NCBI GenBank assembly: GCA_025084515.1
Contig: JAJAGP010000215.1
Coordinates: 62,001 to 126,000 of the forward strand
Direction: 5' to 3'
Source: Ancistrus triradiatus
Taxonomy: Eukaryota; Chordata; Actinopteri; Siluriformes; Loricariidae
Length of the DNA stretch: 64,000 bases
Translations under genes and position numbers: made by a program
Part shown: piece after piece, positions 14,101 through 26,300 of the stretch
How positions within the stretch are numbered: the stretch's first letter is position 1
How the letters are laid out: the number at the start of each line of letters is the position of its first letter
Notes under the pieces: model-generated
What the model was told of the DNA's origin: nothing
The model's database searches: none
The model's input: only the letters and a program-made list of their open reading frames with translations

Positions 14101-17100
14101 GCATTAAGATATCCTTTCACTGGAATTAAGGGGCTGAGCCCAACTCCTGAAAAACAGCCCCACCCATAATCCCCCCTCCACCAAACTTTACGCTTGGCAC
14201 AATACAGTTAGACAGGTACTTGTGGCCACCACCAAACCCAGACTCATCCATCAGATTACCAGACGTAGAAGCGTGATTCATCACTCCAGAGAACATGTCT
14301 TCACTGCTCTAGAGTCCAGTGGCAGTGTGCTTTACACCACTGCATCGAACGCTTTGCATTGCGCTTGGTGATGTAACGCTTGGATGCAGCTGCTCAGCCA
14401 TGGAAACCCATTCCATGAAGCTACACTGTTCCTGAGCTCATCTGCAGGCCACATGAAGTTTTGAGGGCTGTAGCGATTGACTCTGCAGAAAGTTGGCGAC
14501 CTCTGCACACTATGCCGAGTGCTGAGGGGCATAGTGCATAAAAGTGACCAACATTCTACTGACCCAATAACTACAGAGTTCAAATCTCCTCTGGCATTAA
14601 CATCAGCACAAAAACTGTGCACTGGGAGCATTAAGCCGAGCGGCTGCATGCAAGCCTTACATCACCAAGCCCAACTTAAAGTTTCAGATTGAGTGCTGTA
14701 AAGCACTGGACTCTGGAGCAGTGGAAACGTGCTCTATGGAGTGACGAATCCCACTTGTCTATCTGGTGGTCTCTTGGACGAGTCTGGGTTTGGGCGAATG
14801 CCAGGAGAACGTTCCCAGCCTGACTGCATTGTGCCAAGTTTTGTGGAGGATAAAGCTGTGGGGTGGTTTTAAGCCCCTTAGTTCCAACAAAGGAAATTTT
14901 TTGTTTCAGCATACCAAGACAAATGTCATCCTTCCAACTTTGTGCTATGGTGTTGCTAAGTGGTTGCTAGGTGGTCGCTATGGTGGATCTAAGTGGTTGC
15001 TATGGTATCCTATGCTGTTGCTAAGTGGTTGCTACGGTTTAACAGGTGGTGTCCATTGTGTTGCTAGTTGGTTGTTAAGTGGTTGCTATGGTGTTGCTAG
15101 GAGGTTGCTGTGGTTTTCCAGGTAGTTGCTATGGTGTTGCTATGGTTTCCCCACTGGTTGCTAGTAAGTGGTTGTTAGGTGTTTTCTATTGTGGATGCAA
15201 GTGATAGGTAAATGGTTGCTAGGTGGTTGCTAAGTAGTTACTGTGTTATCCCAGGTGATTGCTATGGTGTTGCTAAGTGGTTGCAGTGTTATCCCAAGTG
15301 GTTATTGTGGTGTTTCTAAGTACTGATGGGTGCTACAGTGTTGCAAGTTGATTGCAATAGTATTTCAAGCAGTTGCTAGGGTGTTGCTCGGTGGTTGCTA
15401 GGCAATTGCTATAGCATCTCAGATGGTTGCTATGGTGTATCAAGTGGTTGCTGTGATGCCCCATGCGGTTGGTGGGGTTTTACTAGTGTATTTGTGTAAT
15501 TGTGATCCGGGAAGGATGCCAAAACATTTGCACCCCATTCATTCCTATGGGTGAAAAATTCCACAAAAATCTACTAGGCGAAGTGTAGACCTGAGAGATT
15601 CAGCTGTGGCTGTGTGGGTCGGTGTGTCATTACAAAGCAAATGGGCACTAAACGCTTCACACTAGGGCGGGGGGTCAGTTTGGGGGAAGTCCCGTTTCTG
15701 ATCCAGTGCACAAAGCAAAGTCCATAAAGGCATAGTTGGGTGAGTTTGACTCGCCTGCTCAGAGCCCTGACCTCAACCCCATCAAACACATTTGGGATTA
15801 ATTAGAACGTAGATTGCGAGCCAGGCCCTCTCAACCAACATCAGTCCCAAATCTTAGAGAGCCATCCCACAAGAGTAGAAGCGTTTACAGCTGCCCTATG
15901 GATTTAGAGTGGGACGTCATAAAAGCTCCTGTAGGTCTAATATGTAGGTGTCCCAATACTTTTGTCCATGGAGTATATTTTTATAATCTTAATCTGACTG
16001 TGCTACTGCAATGTCGAACGCAGGTGTACTTTGACTACATGCGCAGCTGGATCGAAATGTTGCAGCAGCTGCCTCAAGCGTCCCATAGCCTGAAGAACCT
16101 ACTTGAGGAGGAGTGGAACTTCACCAAGGTCATCACTCCGTACATCCGGGGTGGTGAAGCACAGTCTGGAAAACTCTTCTGGTAAGTTGATGCTGACGAA
16201 CTTATTAATCCTGTAATTTGGCTTACAGGCTTTTGATCTGCTATAACAACCCTAATGTATGAATTATAAAGTTTTGATGTTTTCCTCGTAGTGACATTGC
16301 TGGCATGCTGCTGAGGTCAACAGGAGACTTCCTGGATGAAGGCCTTGAGAAAAGTTGTGCCGAATTCTGGGAAAGTGCCGATTTCAGTATTGCCTCTGAT
16401 GAAATCAGGTACAAGACAAAAGCAAAACAAGGGTGCTTGGTACAAAACTACATGACCTGTGTGCTAATCACTTTATACCTGTCATCACAGGCGTTCTGTA
16501 ATCGAGACGAGTCGGTCCCTTAAAGAGCTTTTTCACGAAGCTCGGGAGAGGGCTTCAAAAGCACTGGGTTTCGCCAAGATGCTACGCAAGGTACATGAAT
16601 CTGAAAACCTCAGAATATTGATGCAAGTTAACATAACTTGCACTGTCTCGCCTCATTGATTATATGAACTGTTACCACTTAGTTTTTATATGAACTATAT
16701 CTGAGGTTTTAATGTAGAGAAATCATCAAAGCCTTTATCAAATGTTTGTCAGTCCATCAGTTTTGCAGTTGCTCAGATGCACATGTAATTTTGTATTTCA
16801 GTCTATATTGTCGCTTTGTTCACTTAACACTTCCTTGACTGAGATTTCTCGATTCTGAGGACATGCCTCCTTTTCCTTCAGACCATCAGGGGCTGTCAGC
16901 CAACTCTTATGTAAATGTGTGACAAAGAGGCTGCATAGAGGCTCCCTCTCAAGATTGCAGGTTCAAAGAAGCTTTATTGGTATTACAGGTTCTGTTTTTT
17001 ACTAGACCGAGAGCATTTGTAGCTTTCGCAATTTTAGTGTTAAAGAAACAAAAACCACAATTGCTGTCAGGTATGACTAATGAAATTGTTATAATAATTA

Positions 17101-20100
17101 TTACATTTCTGGTTTCAGCCGGAAGGTTTATTTTGATGTATCACTAATTTTGTTTAACACTAAAGTGGTGAAAGCGCCAAATGTTCTTGTCAGGTCAAAA
17201 GCCCTCTCACTGGCCTGCACCCTCCTGTGAAGCAATTTGTCTTGGTAATGATACACCGACTCCCACATCCAAAGAATGTTTCGCTGAATCTCTTCCCTGC
17301 TTCAAGAGTTAGAATTTGTGGCCATATTTCTAAATAAGGAAAAAGTCAAATTGTTGTTTTTATTGTAATTTGTGGTTATATCGATGCAGTGCTTTGGCAC
17401 TAGCATCATCGTCCCCATCACAGCCATGCCAGTAAAGCTTCTTGAATCTTGAGAGCCTCCCTGCAGCCTCTCTGTCACACTTGCACAACAAAAGTTGGCT
17501 GATGGCCCCCTGATGGTTTGCCTGTGCCTGGGGAGCCTTTTTCACTGAAATTTAATTTATGAATTATTGTCAATTATGTTAATGACATTAGATTGTTTTG
17601 TTTAAGATCCATTGTTCAAGTTAGATCGTACCTCCATTGCACCATTGCAATTTGAGTAGTACAGGTTTAGCTGCTTGGCATCTCTAACTGTCGCACCTCC
17701 TCCAGTGCACTTTGAGGTCAGCTGCCGGGTCGTCAGCTGGTACCACCGTTCAATGATGTTTCACCCCCTAGCCAGGACACCTCGCGGTGGGGGGGCAGTG
17801 GTTTTTGTGGGGACGTCTCCCCATGCCACTCCCTGCAACTGACCTCATTGCGGTGTTGAGCCCCAACTGCTATCCTTCCTCCGCAGCCATATCCAGAAAC
17901 TCGCCTTCTCGGCCTCTTCCGCCAACTCCTTGGTTGCCCTCTTCATGCTTGCGCCGGTCATTCCCACAGCACGGAGGAGTCGAACTGCAGACCCCCCCGC
18001 GAAGCCCCTACATCCAACCTCCACGGGGTGAATGGTCGCGGCCCAGCCTCCGCCTCTGCACTCCTGTGCCAGGTCGTTGTACTTGGACAACTTGAACTCG
18101 TGCTACTGGTATTCCCTCCTCCCAGGGCACAGTCAATTCAATGATGAGGACTTTCTTGGTGGCTGTGGACCACATTACGACGTCAGGTCTTTGCGTCATC
18201 TGTGTTCTCTCAGTTGGAAAAATGAGCTTTCTGTCCAAGTCGACACGCATCTCCCAGCTCTTGCCGGGGCTTAGCAGACATGCTGATTTTCTCGCCGCTG
18301 TCTTCTGCCCTACCACTCCTGGCTTGATAAAGGCAATGTTTGGCCGCTGGAGTTCAGACGAGCTGTTCGCCCCAACCCTGCACTTCTCCAACAGCTTTGC
18401 CAACTTCCTCAGCACCTGATTGTGCCTCCACTAGAAGCGCCCCTGCGTCAGGGCAACGTTGCACCCTGAGAGAATGTGCTGGACACCTGCATTGTCTTTG
18501 CTGCACAGGGGGCACTTGCACTCACTTCCGAACCATTTTGCGAGGTTTCGAGGGCATGGAAGCGTGTCGTATGCTGCCCTCAGGAAGAAACTTAGCCGTG
18601 ACTGTGGGGTTCGCCAGATGTCGACCCACGTTATGACTCTGTGGATGGTATCCTTCCAATGAGTCCAAGCTCCCTGTTTCCCCTGGGACACGGCCTTGAT
18701 GAGATAGTGGTCCTGCACCACTTGCGAGACCTCTTCCACTACCATGGTCTTCCTCTGCTCCCTTGTGGCTTTGGACCACAACTGGGTTGGTTGCTCCCAG
18801 CCTAGCCCTGCCTGACTGACTTGGACTCTTACAAGGATCCTGACCTTGCCCTTCTGAGGACCTCTTCAACCTCCCTCAGCCTGGGTGGGGAAGTGTCAAA
18901 CCGGGGTCTTTGGAGAGTCTGGACGTGGCACATATCCTGGTGAGCCAAGTGGTGTATCTTTGGCCGCATCTGTATACTGACCCTTGATGTGTCGTTCCAG
19001 CTCCTCTTTCGAGATGGCCAGCTTGCCGCTTCGCTTCTCATCCAGCAGCTGACGGGCGTAACGGCCGTTTCCGGCGCCTCCTCAGTCTCTCTGCCCGGCG
19101 TAGCTTGGCAAGCCTCTGCTTGAGGTTGTCCCATAGTGCCTTGAGGCTGCCTTTTTCCTCTGGGGCTGCTTTCCTCCACCTTTTTCGCAGCTGGCGCCTA
19201 TTGGATACGAGCACTTTGATGTATCTCTCCGTCCATCCTTTCTTCCTCTGGGCTGTGGCTCTCTTGGTCTCGCACACTGCAAACCTCTCTTTGCACTCCT
19301 CATAGCTGATATTGCTCAGCAAGGTTAGTTTACGCTCAACCGTTCCTCGCAGGGAGTGCTTCAGCACTTCTTTCAGGTGATCATCGAGTCTGGGTTTTTC
19401 GCCCATGGCCACTTGATCTTTGTGCGCCTTTCTGGATGCTTGCGTGGGCTCACTGGCTGTGTGACTCTCGGGGGGACATTGCGAACGTCCCTCTTGGGAG
19501 CTGCCTCCATCTCCTCTCCCACATTCGCTGAAGTTACCCTCTCAGCATTTCTGGGTCCTGCTGCACTATGGTTTGTCACCTGGCTTTGGGTCCCTTCCGT
19601 CTCACCTGCTGAAGCAGTGCAGTCATGCTGGTTGAGAGTCCTCCCACACTTCATTCTCCCTTGATGGATACGCAGCCCTTTGAATGACATCACCTTCTGC
19701 CACCTGCCTGTACACTTCCGGAGAAACTTCTCATTGTCGTTATTTGTTCCATTCGTCACCATTTGATCCATCAAAGTAGGCCCATCTTCCATCCCGCCTC
19801 TCGGAGGGCCTTCGGGTTGTCGTCCCTCAAGTCTATTCGTAGTCGGTTTAAAGGTGCTTCCTCTGTGGAAGCTGGTGGGTTACGGTGACTAGCCGCCAAA
19901 TTATGCAAAATTATGAAGTTCTGTTTAGATTTTTTTCTTGCCTGTGTTACTTCAACGCAGTATTTATCATCTTAAAGAAAACCCGGACTAAAACTATTGC
20001 AAATTTATAGAAGTGTGTCATAGCAGCCTTTTCAACATGGCTTTAAATTTGTCTTTTTAAATGTTATACACTGTATGAGAGAGTCTGTTAATTTCCTTAT

Positions 20101-20280
20101 TTGCTTGCCTTGGTTTTAAACTCAGGTTGACTCTCCCTAAGATGCATTTTTTTGTCCTATGGTCAATTTTGAAAAGCACTAAATTCTCTTCTGCAGGATC
20201 TTGAAATTGCTGCTGACTTCAGCCTTACCAGTGGAGTGCTGTGTGTCCTTAAAGCCCTGAAAGGAAAGAATTATGTCAAG

Positions 20281-20329
<49 letters not shown>

Positions 20330-23300
20330 TTTATTTTGTTTAATAATAATTTAGTTCAATATTCTGTGATCAGACCACATTCTATACATACAGCCCCTCC
20401 ACATTCATTGGCAACCCTGGAAAAGATGAGGAAAATGAGCTATAGGTACTTGATCTGTTAGTGAATTAATTTGGTAAATATTTACGTCAGTATTTAAGTT
20501 TGGTCTGTCTTGTCAGTTTGTCTGCTTAACACTACCTTGAGTGAGATTTCATGATTCTGAGGACGTGCCCCCCTCTCCTTGCGAAACATCGGGGCTATCA
20601 ATCAACTTTTGTTATGTAAATGCATGACATACAGTGGGGCAAAAAATAGACACGTGGACAAAATTTTTGGTACCCCTCAGTTAATGAAAGAAAAACCCAC
20701 GATGGTGACGGAAATAACTTTAATCTGATAAAAGTAATAATAAATACAAAGTCTATGAAAATGAACAAATGAAAGTCAGACATTGCTTTTCAACCATGCT
20801 TCAACAGAATTATTTAAAAAAAATAAAATCATGAAACAGGCATGGAGAGAAATGATGGTATCCCTGAAAAATGTGACCAAAGGGACATGTTAAATCAAGG
20901 TGTGTTCACTAATTAGCATCACAGGTGTCTACAATCTTGTGATCAGTCAGTGGGCCTATATAGGGCTTCAGGTAGTCACTGTGCTGTTTGGTGACAAGGT
21001 GTGTACCACACTCAACATGGACCAGAGGAAGCAAAGGAAAGAGTTGTCTCAGGACATTAGAAAGAAAATTATAGACAAGCATGTTAAAGGTAAAGGTTAT
21101 AAGACCATCTCTGAGCAGCTTGATGTTCCTGTGACTACAGTTGCATATATTATTCAGAAATGTAAGACCCATGGGACTGTAGCCAGCCTCCCTGGATGTG
21201 GACGCAGGAGGACAATTGATGACAAATCAAAGAGACGGATAATACGAATGGTATAACAAAAGAGCCAAGAAAAACTTCTAAAGAGATTAAGGTGTGAACT
21301 TCAAGCTCAAGGAACATCAGTGTCAGATCGCACCATCCGGTCGATGTTTGAGCCAAAGTGGAACTTAATGGGAGACGACCAAGGAGGACACCATTGTTGA
21401 AAACAAAACATAAAAAAGCCAGACTGGAATTTGCCAAACTACATGTTGACAAGCCACAAAGCTTCTGGGAGAATGTCCTATGGACAGATGAGACAAAAAT
21501 GGAACTTTTTGGCAAGGCACATCAGCTCTATGTTCACAGAGGGAAAAATGAAGCATATCAAGAAAAGAACACTGTCCCTACTGTGGAACATGGAGGAGGC
21601 TCTGTTATGTTCTGGGGCTGCTTTGCTGCATCTGGCACAGGGTTTCTTGAATCTGTGCAGGGTACAATGAAGTCTCAAGACTATCAAGGAATTCTAGAGA
21701 GAAATGTGCTGCCCACTGTCAGAAAGCTTGGTCTCAGTCGCAGGTCGTGGGTCTTGCAACAGGATAATGACCCAAAACACGCATCTAAAAACACCCAAGA
21801 ATGGCTGAGAGGAAACACTGGACTATTCTGAAGTGGCCTTCTAAGAGCCCTGACCTAAATACTATTGAGCATCTTTGGAAGGAGCTGGAACATGGCATCT
21901 GGAAAAGGCACCCTTCAGACCTGAGACAGCTGGAGCAGTTTGCTCATGAGGAGTGGGCCAAAATACCTGCTGAGAGGTGCAGAAGTCTCATGGACGGATA
22001 CAGGAATCGTTTGATTGCAGTGATTGCCTCAAAAGGTTGTGCAACAAAATATTAAGTTAAGGGTACCATCATTTCTGTCCAGGCCTGTTTCATGAGGTTT
22101 TTTTTTAAATAATTCTGTTGAAGCAGGGTTGAAAAGCAATGTCTGACTTTCATTTGTTCTTTTTCATAGACTTTGTATTTATTATTACTTTTGTCAGATT
22201 AAAGTTATTTCTGTTACCATAGTGGGTTTTTCTTTCATTAACTGAGGGGTAATAACAATTTTGTACATGTGTGTATTTAGTCAGCCACTGATTGTGCAAG
22301 TTCTCCTACTTAGAAAGATGAGAGAGGTCTGTCATTTTCATCATAGCTACACTTCATCTATGAGAAACAAAATGAGGAAAAAAAATCCAGGAAATCACAT
22401 TGTAGGATTTTTAAGGAATTTAATTGTAAATCATGGTGGAAAATAAGTATTTGGTCACCGACAAACAAGCAAGATTTCTGGCTTTCACAGACCTGTAACA
22501 ACTTCTTTAAGAAACTTTTCTGTCCTCCACTGGTTACCTGTATTGTGGTACCTGTTTGACCTCGAAAATCTCAAAGTGCTACAAAATAACACACATTCGA
22601 TTTTCTATTCATTTTACTCCAATCTCTATCAAACAGAATCCATGTCAGATAATGTTGACATGTCCTTATTTCTTGATGGCTTGGTATTTCCTGCTGTAGA
22701 TTCGAGGGTTGTAGATGATCTTGATTCACCTCTTAAACCGAATGAGATCACCACTGCTATTAACACCATGCAGACTAATAAGGCACCTGGTCCTGATAGT
22801 TTCTCTGTTGAATTTTTAAGGAAATGTATTGATAAGTTGGCTCTTCTTTTATCAGTTTACAATGACTACTATTTTTTGGTACTTTGCCTCCCACTATGAC
22901 TCAAGCTTCTATATTCCTCCTTCTGAAAAATAACAAGGATCCCACTTCATGTGCTTCATACAGACCTTTATCTCTTTTAAATTCTGGCGTGAAAATGTTG
23001 GCTAAAACTTTTCGTTTGGAAAATATACTTCCTGATGTAATAATCACAGGACCAAAATGGTTTTGTTAAGGGATGTCTTTTTTTTTTTTTTTTTTTTTTT
23101 TTTTTGTTTGTTTGTTTGTTTTTGTTTTGTTTTTTTTCCTGAAGTTTTTTATATCTCTTGACCGACTTATTTCTCCTTTTATATGGGATGGGAAGGTCCC
23201 GAGATTGAGAAAATCACTTTTACAGAGATTTAGGTCCGATGGTGGGCTGTCCCTCTAAAATATTTAGTTTTATTATTGGTCAGCTCAGATTCATAAGGCA

Positions 23301-26300
23301 CTTTATTGGCTTCAATCTCCAGGGTTGCTATGGTGCAGGCTGGAGACCCATTCGTGTTCTTCATTCTCCTTGCCTGCACTGCTCACTTCTTTATCACTCA
23401 AGTTTTCAAATTTTTCTAGTAATCCATTGGTGGCTTCCACCCTTTGTATTTTGGTTTCAGTATAGACGTCATTTTAATTTCATGTCGTCCTCTGTGATGA
23501 TGCCTATATTAGGTAACCACTTATTTCCCCCAGCTATGTGTGACACAGCTTTTATAAAATGGCAAGAGATGGGTATTAGGTCTTTTCGTGACCTTTATAA
23601 AGATGTTGTCTTTTGCCAACAATCTATTGATTTTAAACTGCCTTATTCACATTTATTTCGATACATCCAGAGTAGCCATTTTGTTTCTTCCCAATTTCCA
23701 AATTTTACTTGTCTTCCCATGGTACAGCCTTGGGAGGACCTTTTGACTCTGGATCTTTTCCAAAAATCACTTATATAGGATATATTTGTGTCTTATGGCT
23801 TTGTATGTATATTCCCTTAGTAAAATTAAAAGTGCTTGGGAAAACGAGTTGGGAACTGTTTTTACTGAACAGTGGTGGGACAGGGCAATAGCTGGGATTC
23901 GCTCCAGTGCACCTTGTGTGAGACTGCAGTGATACAATTTAAGGTCTTGCATAGGGTTCACTGGTCCAAGTCTCGGTTATCTAAATTTTACATTAATGTT
24001 ATTGATCAGTGTGATAAATGCTCTGCCTCACCATGTCATTTAAGCCACGTTTTATTTCTGTCCTGCACTGAGTAAATTCTGGTCTGATTATGTCAAGATA
24101 ATGTCGAAGGTTTTAGGCGTCAATATCGGTGCATGTCCCATTGTGGCAATATTTGGTCTCCCTGCTGTCTCGTCTCTGTTAACCCAAGTTCAGTCAGATA
24201 TCTTAGCTTTCACCTCTTTATTAGCAAGGCGCCGTATTCTGTTATTGTGGAAGTCCGTAAAACCTCCTTCAGTTTCACTGTGGCTCCAAGATGTCTTGTA
24301 TTTTCTTAGATTGGAGAAAATTCGATTTACTTTGAAAACTCGAGTTAACGGAGACGAAACAGCAGGGAGACCAAATATTTCCACAATGGGACATGCACCA
24401 GTATTGACGCCTAAAATCTTTGACATTATCTTTAAATAATCGGAGCACAATTTACTCAACGAAGGACAGAAATAAAACGTGGCTTAAATGACATGGTGAG
24501 GCAGAGCATTTATCACATTGATCAATAACATTAGGGTAAAATTTAGATAACTGAGACTTGGACCAGTGAACTCTAGGCAAAACCTTAAGTTGTATCAACT
24601 GCAGTCTCGCACAAGCTGCACCTGAACCTGCTTTTGTTCATTATTTATCCTGTGGTTATTTGTTCTAATGTCTTTGCTATACTCCTCAATAAAAAGATTC
24701 AAAAAAAGAAAGCGCTAACCAGACCATCTGTGGGTTTGTATTTACTTGAATTCCTCTCTGTAGATTCACATCCCAGGTTTGGAGGAGCTCCAGGTCTTCG
24801 TCCCGTGCAGCTTGAAGGACCAACGGCTTACCATACTGCAGCTGCTGAATGCAGCAGCAGGGAAAGACTGCTCCAAAGAGCCCGACGATAATCCTGAGGA
24901 CGAGGCCTACCTCCTTATGAGCAAGTACGGAGCTGGAGATTTGGCTGCGGACAGCGGCTGGGCCCAGTGGGGTGGGCCTGTGGTCAAACTCGTCCCACAG
25001 ATGGAGACTGTAGACACTTTACGGGCAATGAAGGTGAAGTTGGAAAATGTATATTCTTTCTATTTGTTATTCATATTATCCTTTGCCTTATTAGACACAC
25101 CTCCTTGTTTCTACACTCATGGTCCATTTTATCAGTTCCACTTACCAATAGAAGGACTTTGTAGTTCCACAATTACAGTCTATAGTCCTGTTTCTCTAAA
25201 TCCTTCGTTAGTCCCTGTTACTCTGTAATGGTTCCTGTTTGGGTGGTGGATCATTCTATTTCTGTAGGGAACTACAGGTATGCGCTATTATGTAACGTTT
25301 GCTTTACGCTCTATGAAAGAGTTCGTTGACCGAAGTGGATGTTGGCTGAACATTACAATAATTACATAGTAGTTTACATGCTTTGCACAGTGTTTTATTT
25401 TAAACAACAATGTTAACTAAAACACTATGGAAATATGAAGTACTGTACAATACAGTTTCTCCCTGTTTTATCTCTCTGTTGATCGGCTGGACGTTAATCA
25501 GCACATTCCTGCATAATTGTTAAAGTAATGGTAGTTACACCAAACCAAAAAGGCAAAATGTGGCCTTGGCATTACAGTTGTCTCTCTTCTGTCTCATCTG
25601 TTTATGTATAGGTTGAGAACCTGCTGTTGATCGTAATGCAGTCGGCTCACCTGGTGATCCAACGCAAAGCCTTCCAGTTTTCGATGGGAGAGTTGCTGAC
25701 CTTACGGCGTGAGCAGACTTCAAGCCAGCCCCTCATTGCCCAAGCCCTGGAGCAGCTCAAGGTACTGTATGACCTGTGCTAGCTTCATATTAGACTGTGG
25801 TGTAAGCAGGAGGTGTACGAGCCGTGCCACTATGTTCCTATGGATGTCTCATTTGCTCTCCTCTTTGTATCCTTCTCTGTTTATTTTCTACTTTTCTCTT
25901 AGAATGAGGCCCTGGAACTGTGCAATAAGATTAACAGTGCCATTGACCGTGTGGAGTACATGTTCACCTCGGAGTTCGAGGCAGAAGTGGAGGAGACAGA
26001 GTGCGTCACCCTTCAGCAATACTACAGAGAAGCTATGATCCAGGGGTACAACTTTGCCTTTGAGGTTTGCACCTGCAAGTTTTGAGTAATCTTCTTTGGT
26101 AGTACGTGACCGCAGATTTCACTTTATTACAGGTACCACCATTTATTTGTCCACATTGACGTTGACCGGACATCACCATAGTCACGTAGTGTTTTATTTT
26201 GACACTAAAATGGTGAAAGCAACAAATTTTCTTGTCAGACAGAAAGCTTACTCACGGACCACCCTTTGTTGTGAAGAGTTTAGCACTTATTGTCTTGGTA

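Larger units (their letters stand above)
20632..22555 (+). mobile_element. Tc1 family A fragment split by a Tc1 of another family
   Basis: The left end cagtggggcaaaaaa-TA (20632-20648) and the continuation TA-tttagtcagccactgattg (from 22274) together make one family A inverted end; the DNA between is a different Tc1. The copy continues to about 22555 (gtacctgtttgacctcg) and is then cut off by a LINE. Confidence 0.8.

Noticed and set aside
14940..15485. CRISPR-like array
   Set aside because: Units are contiguous and variable, with no unique spacers, in a eukaryotic intron. It is a minisatellite.
19373..19792. A novel host gene on the - strand (with 19038-19412, 18431-18781 and 18008-18415)
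   Set aside because: Together these frames form the ordered domains of an R2-type LINE, broken by frameshifts.
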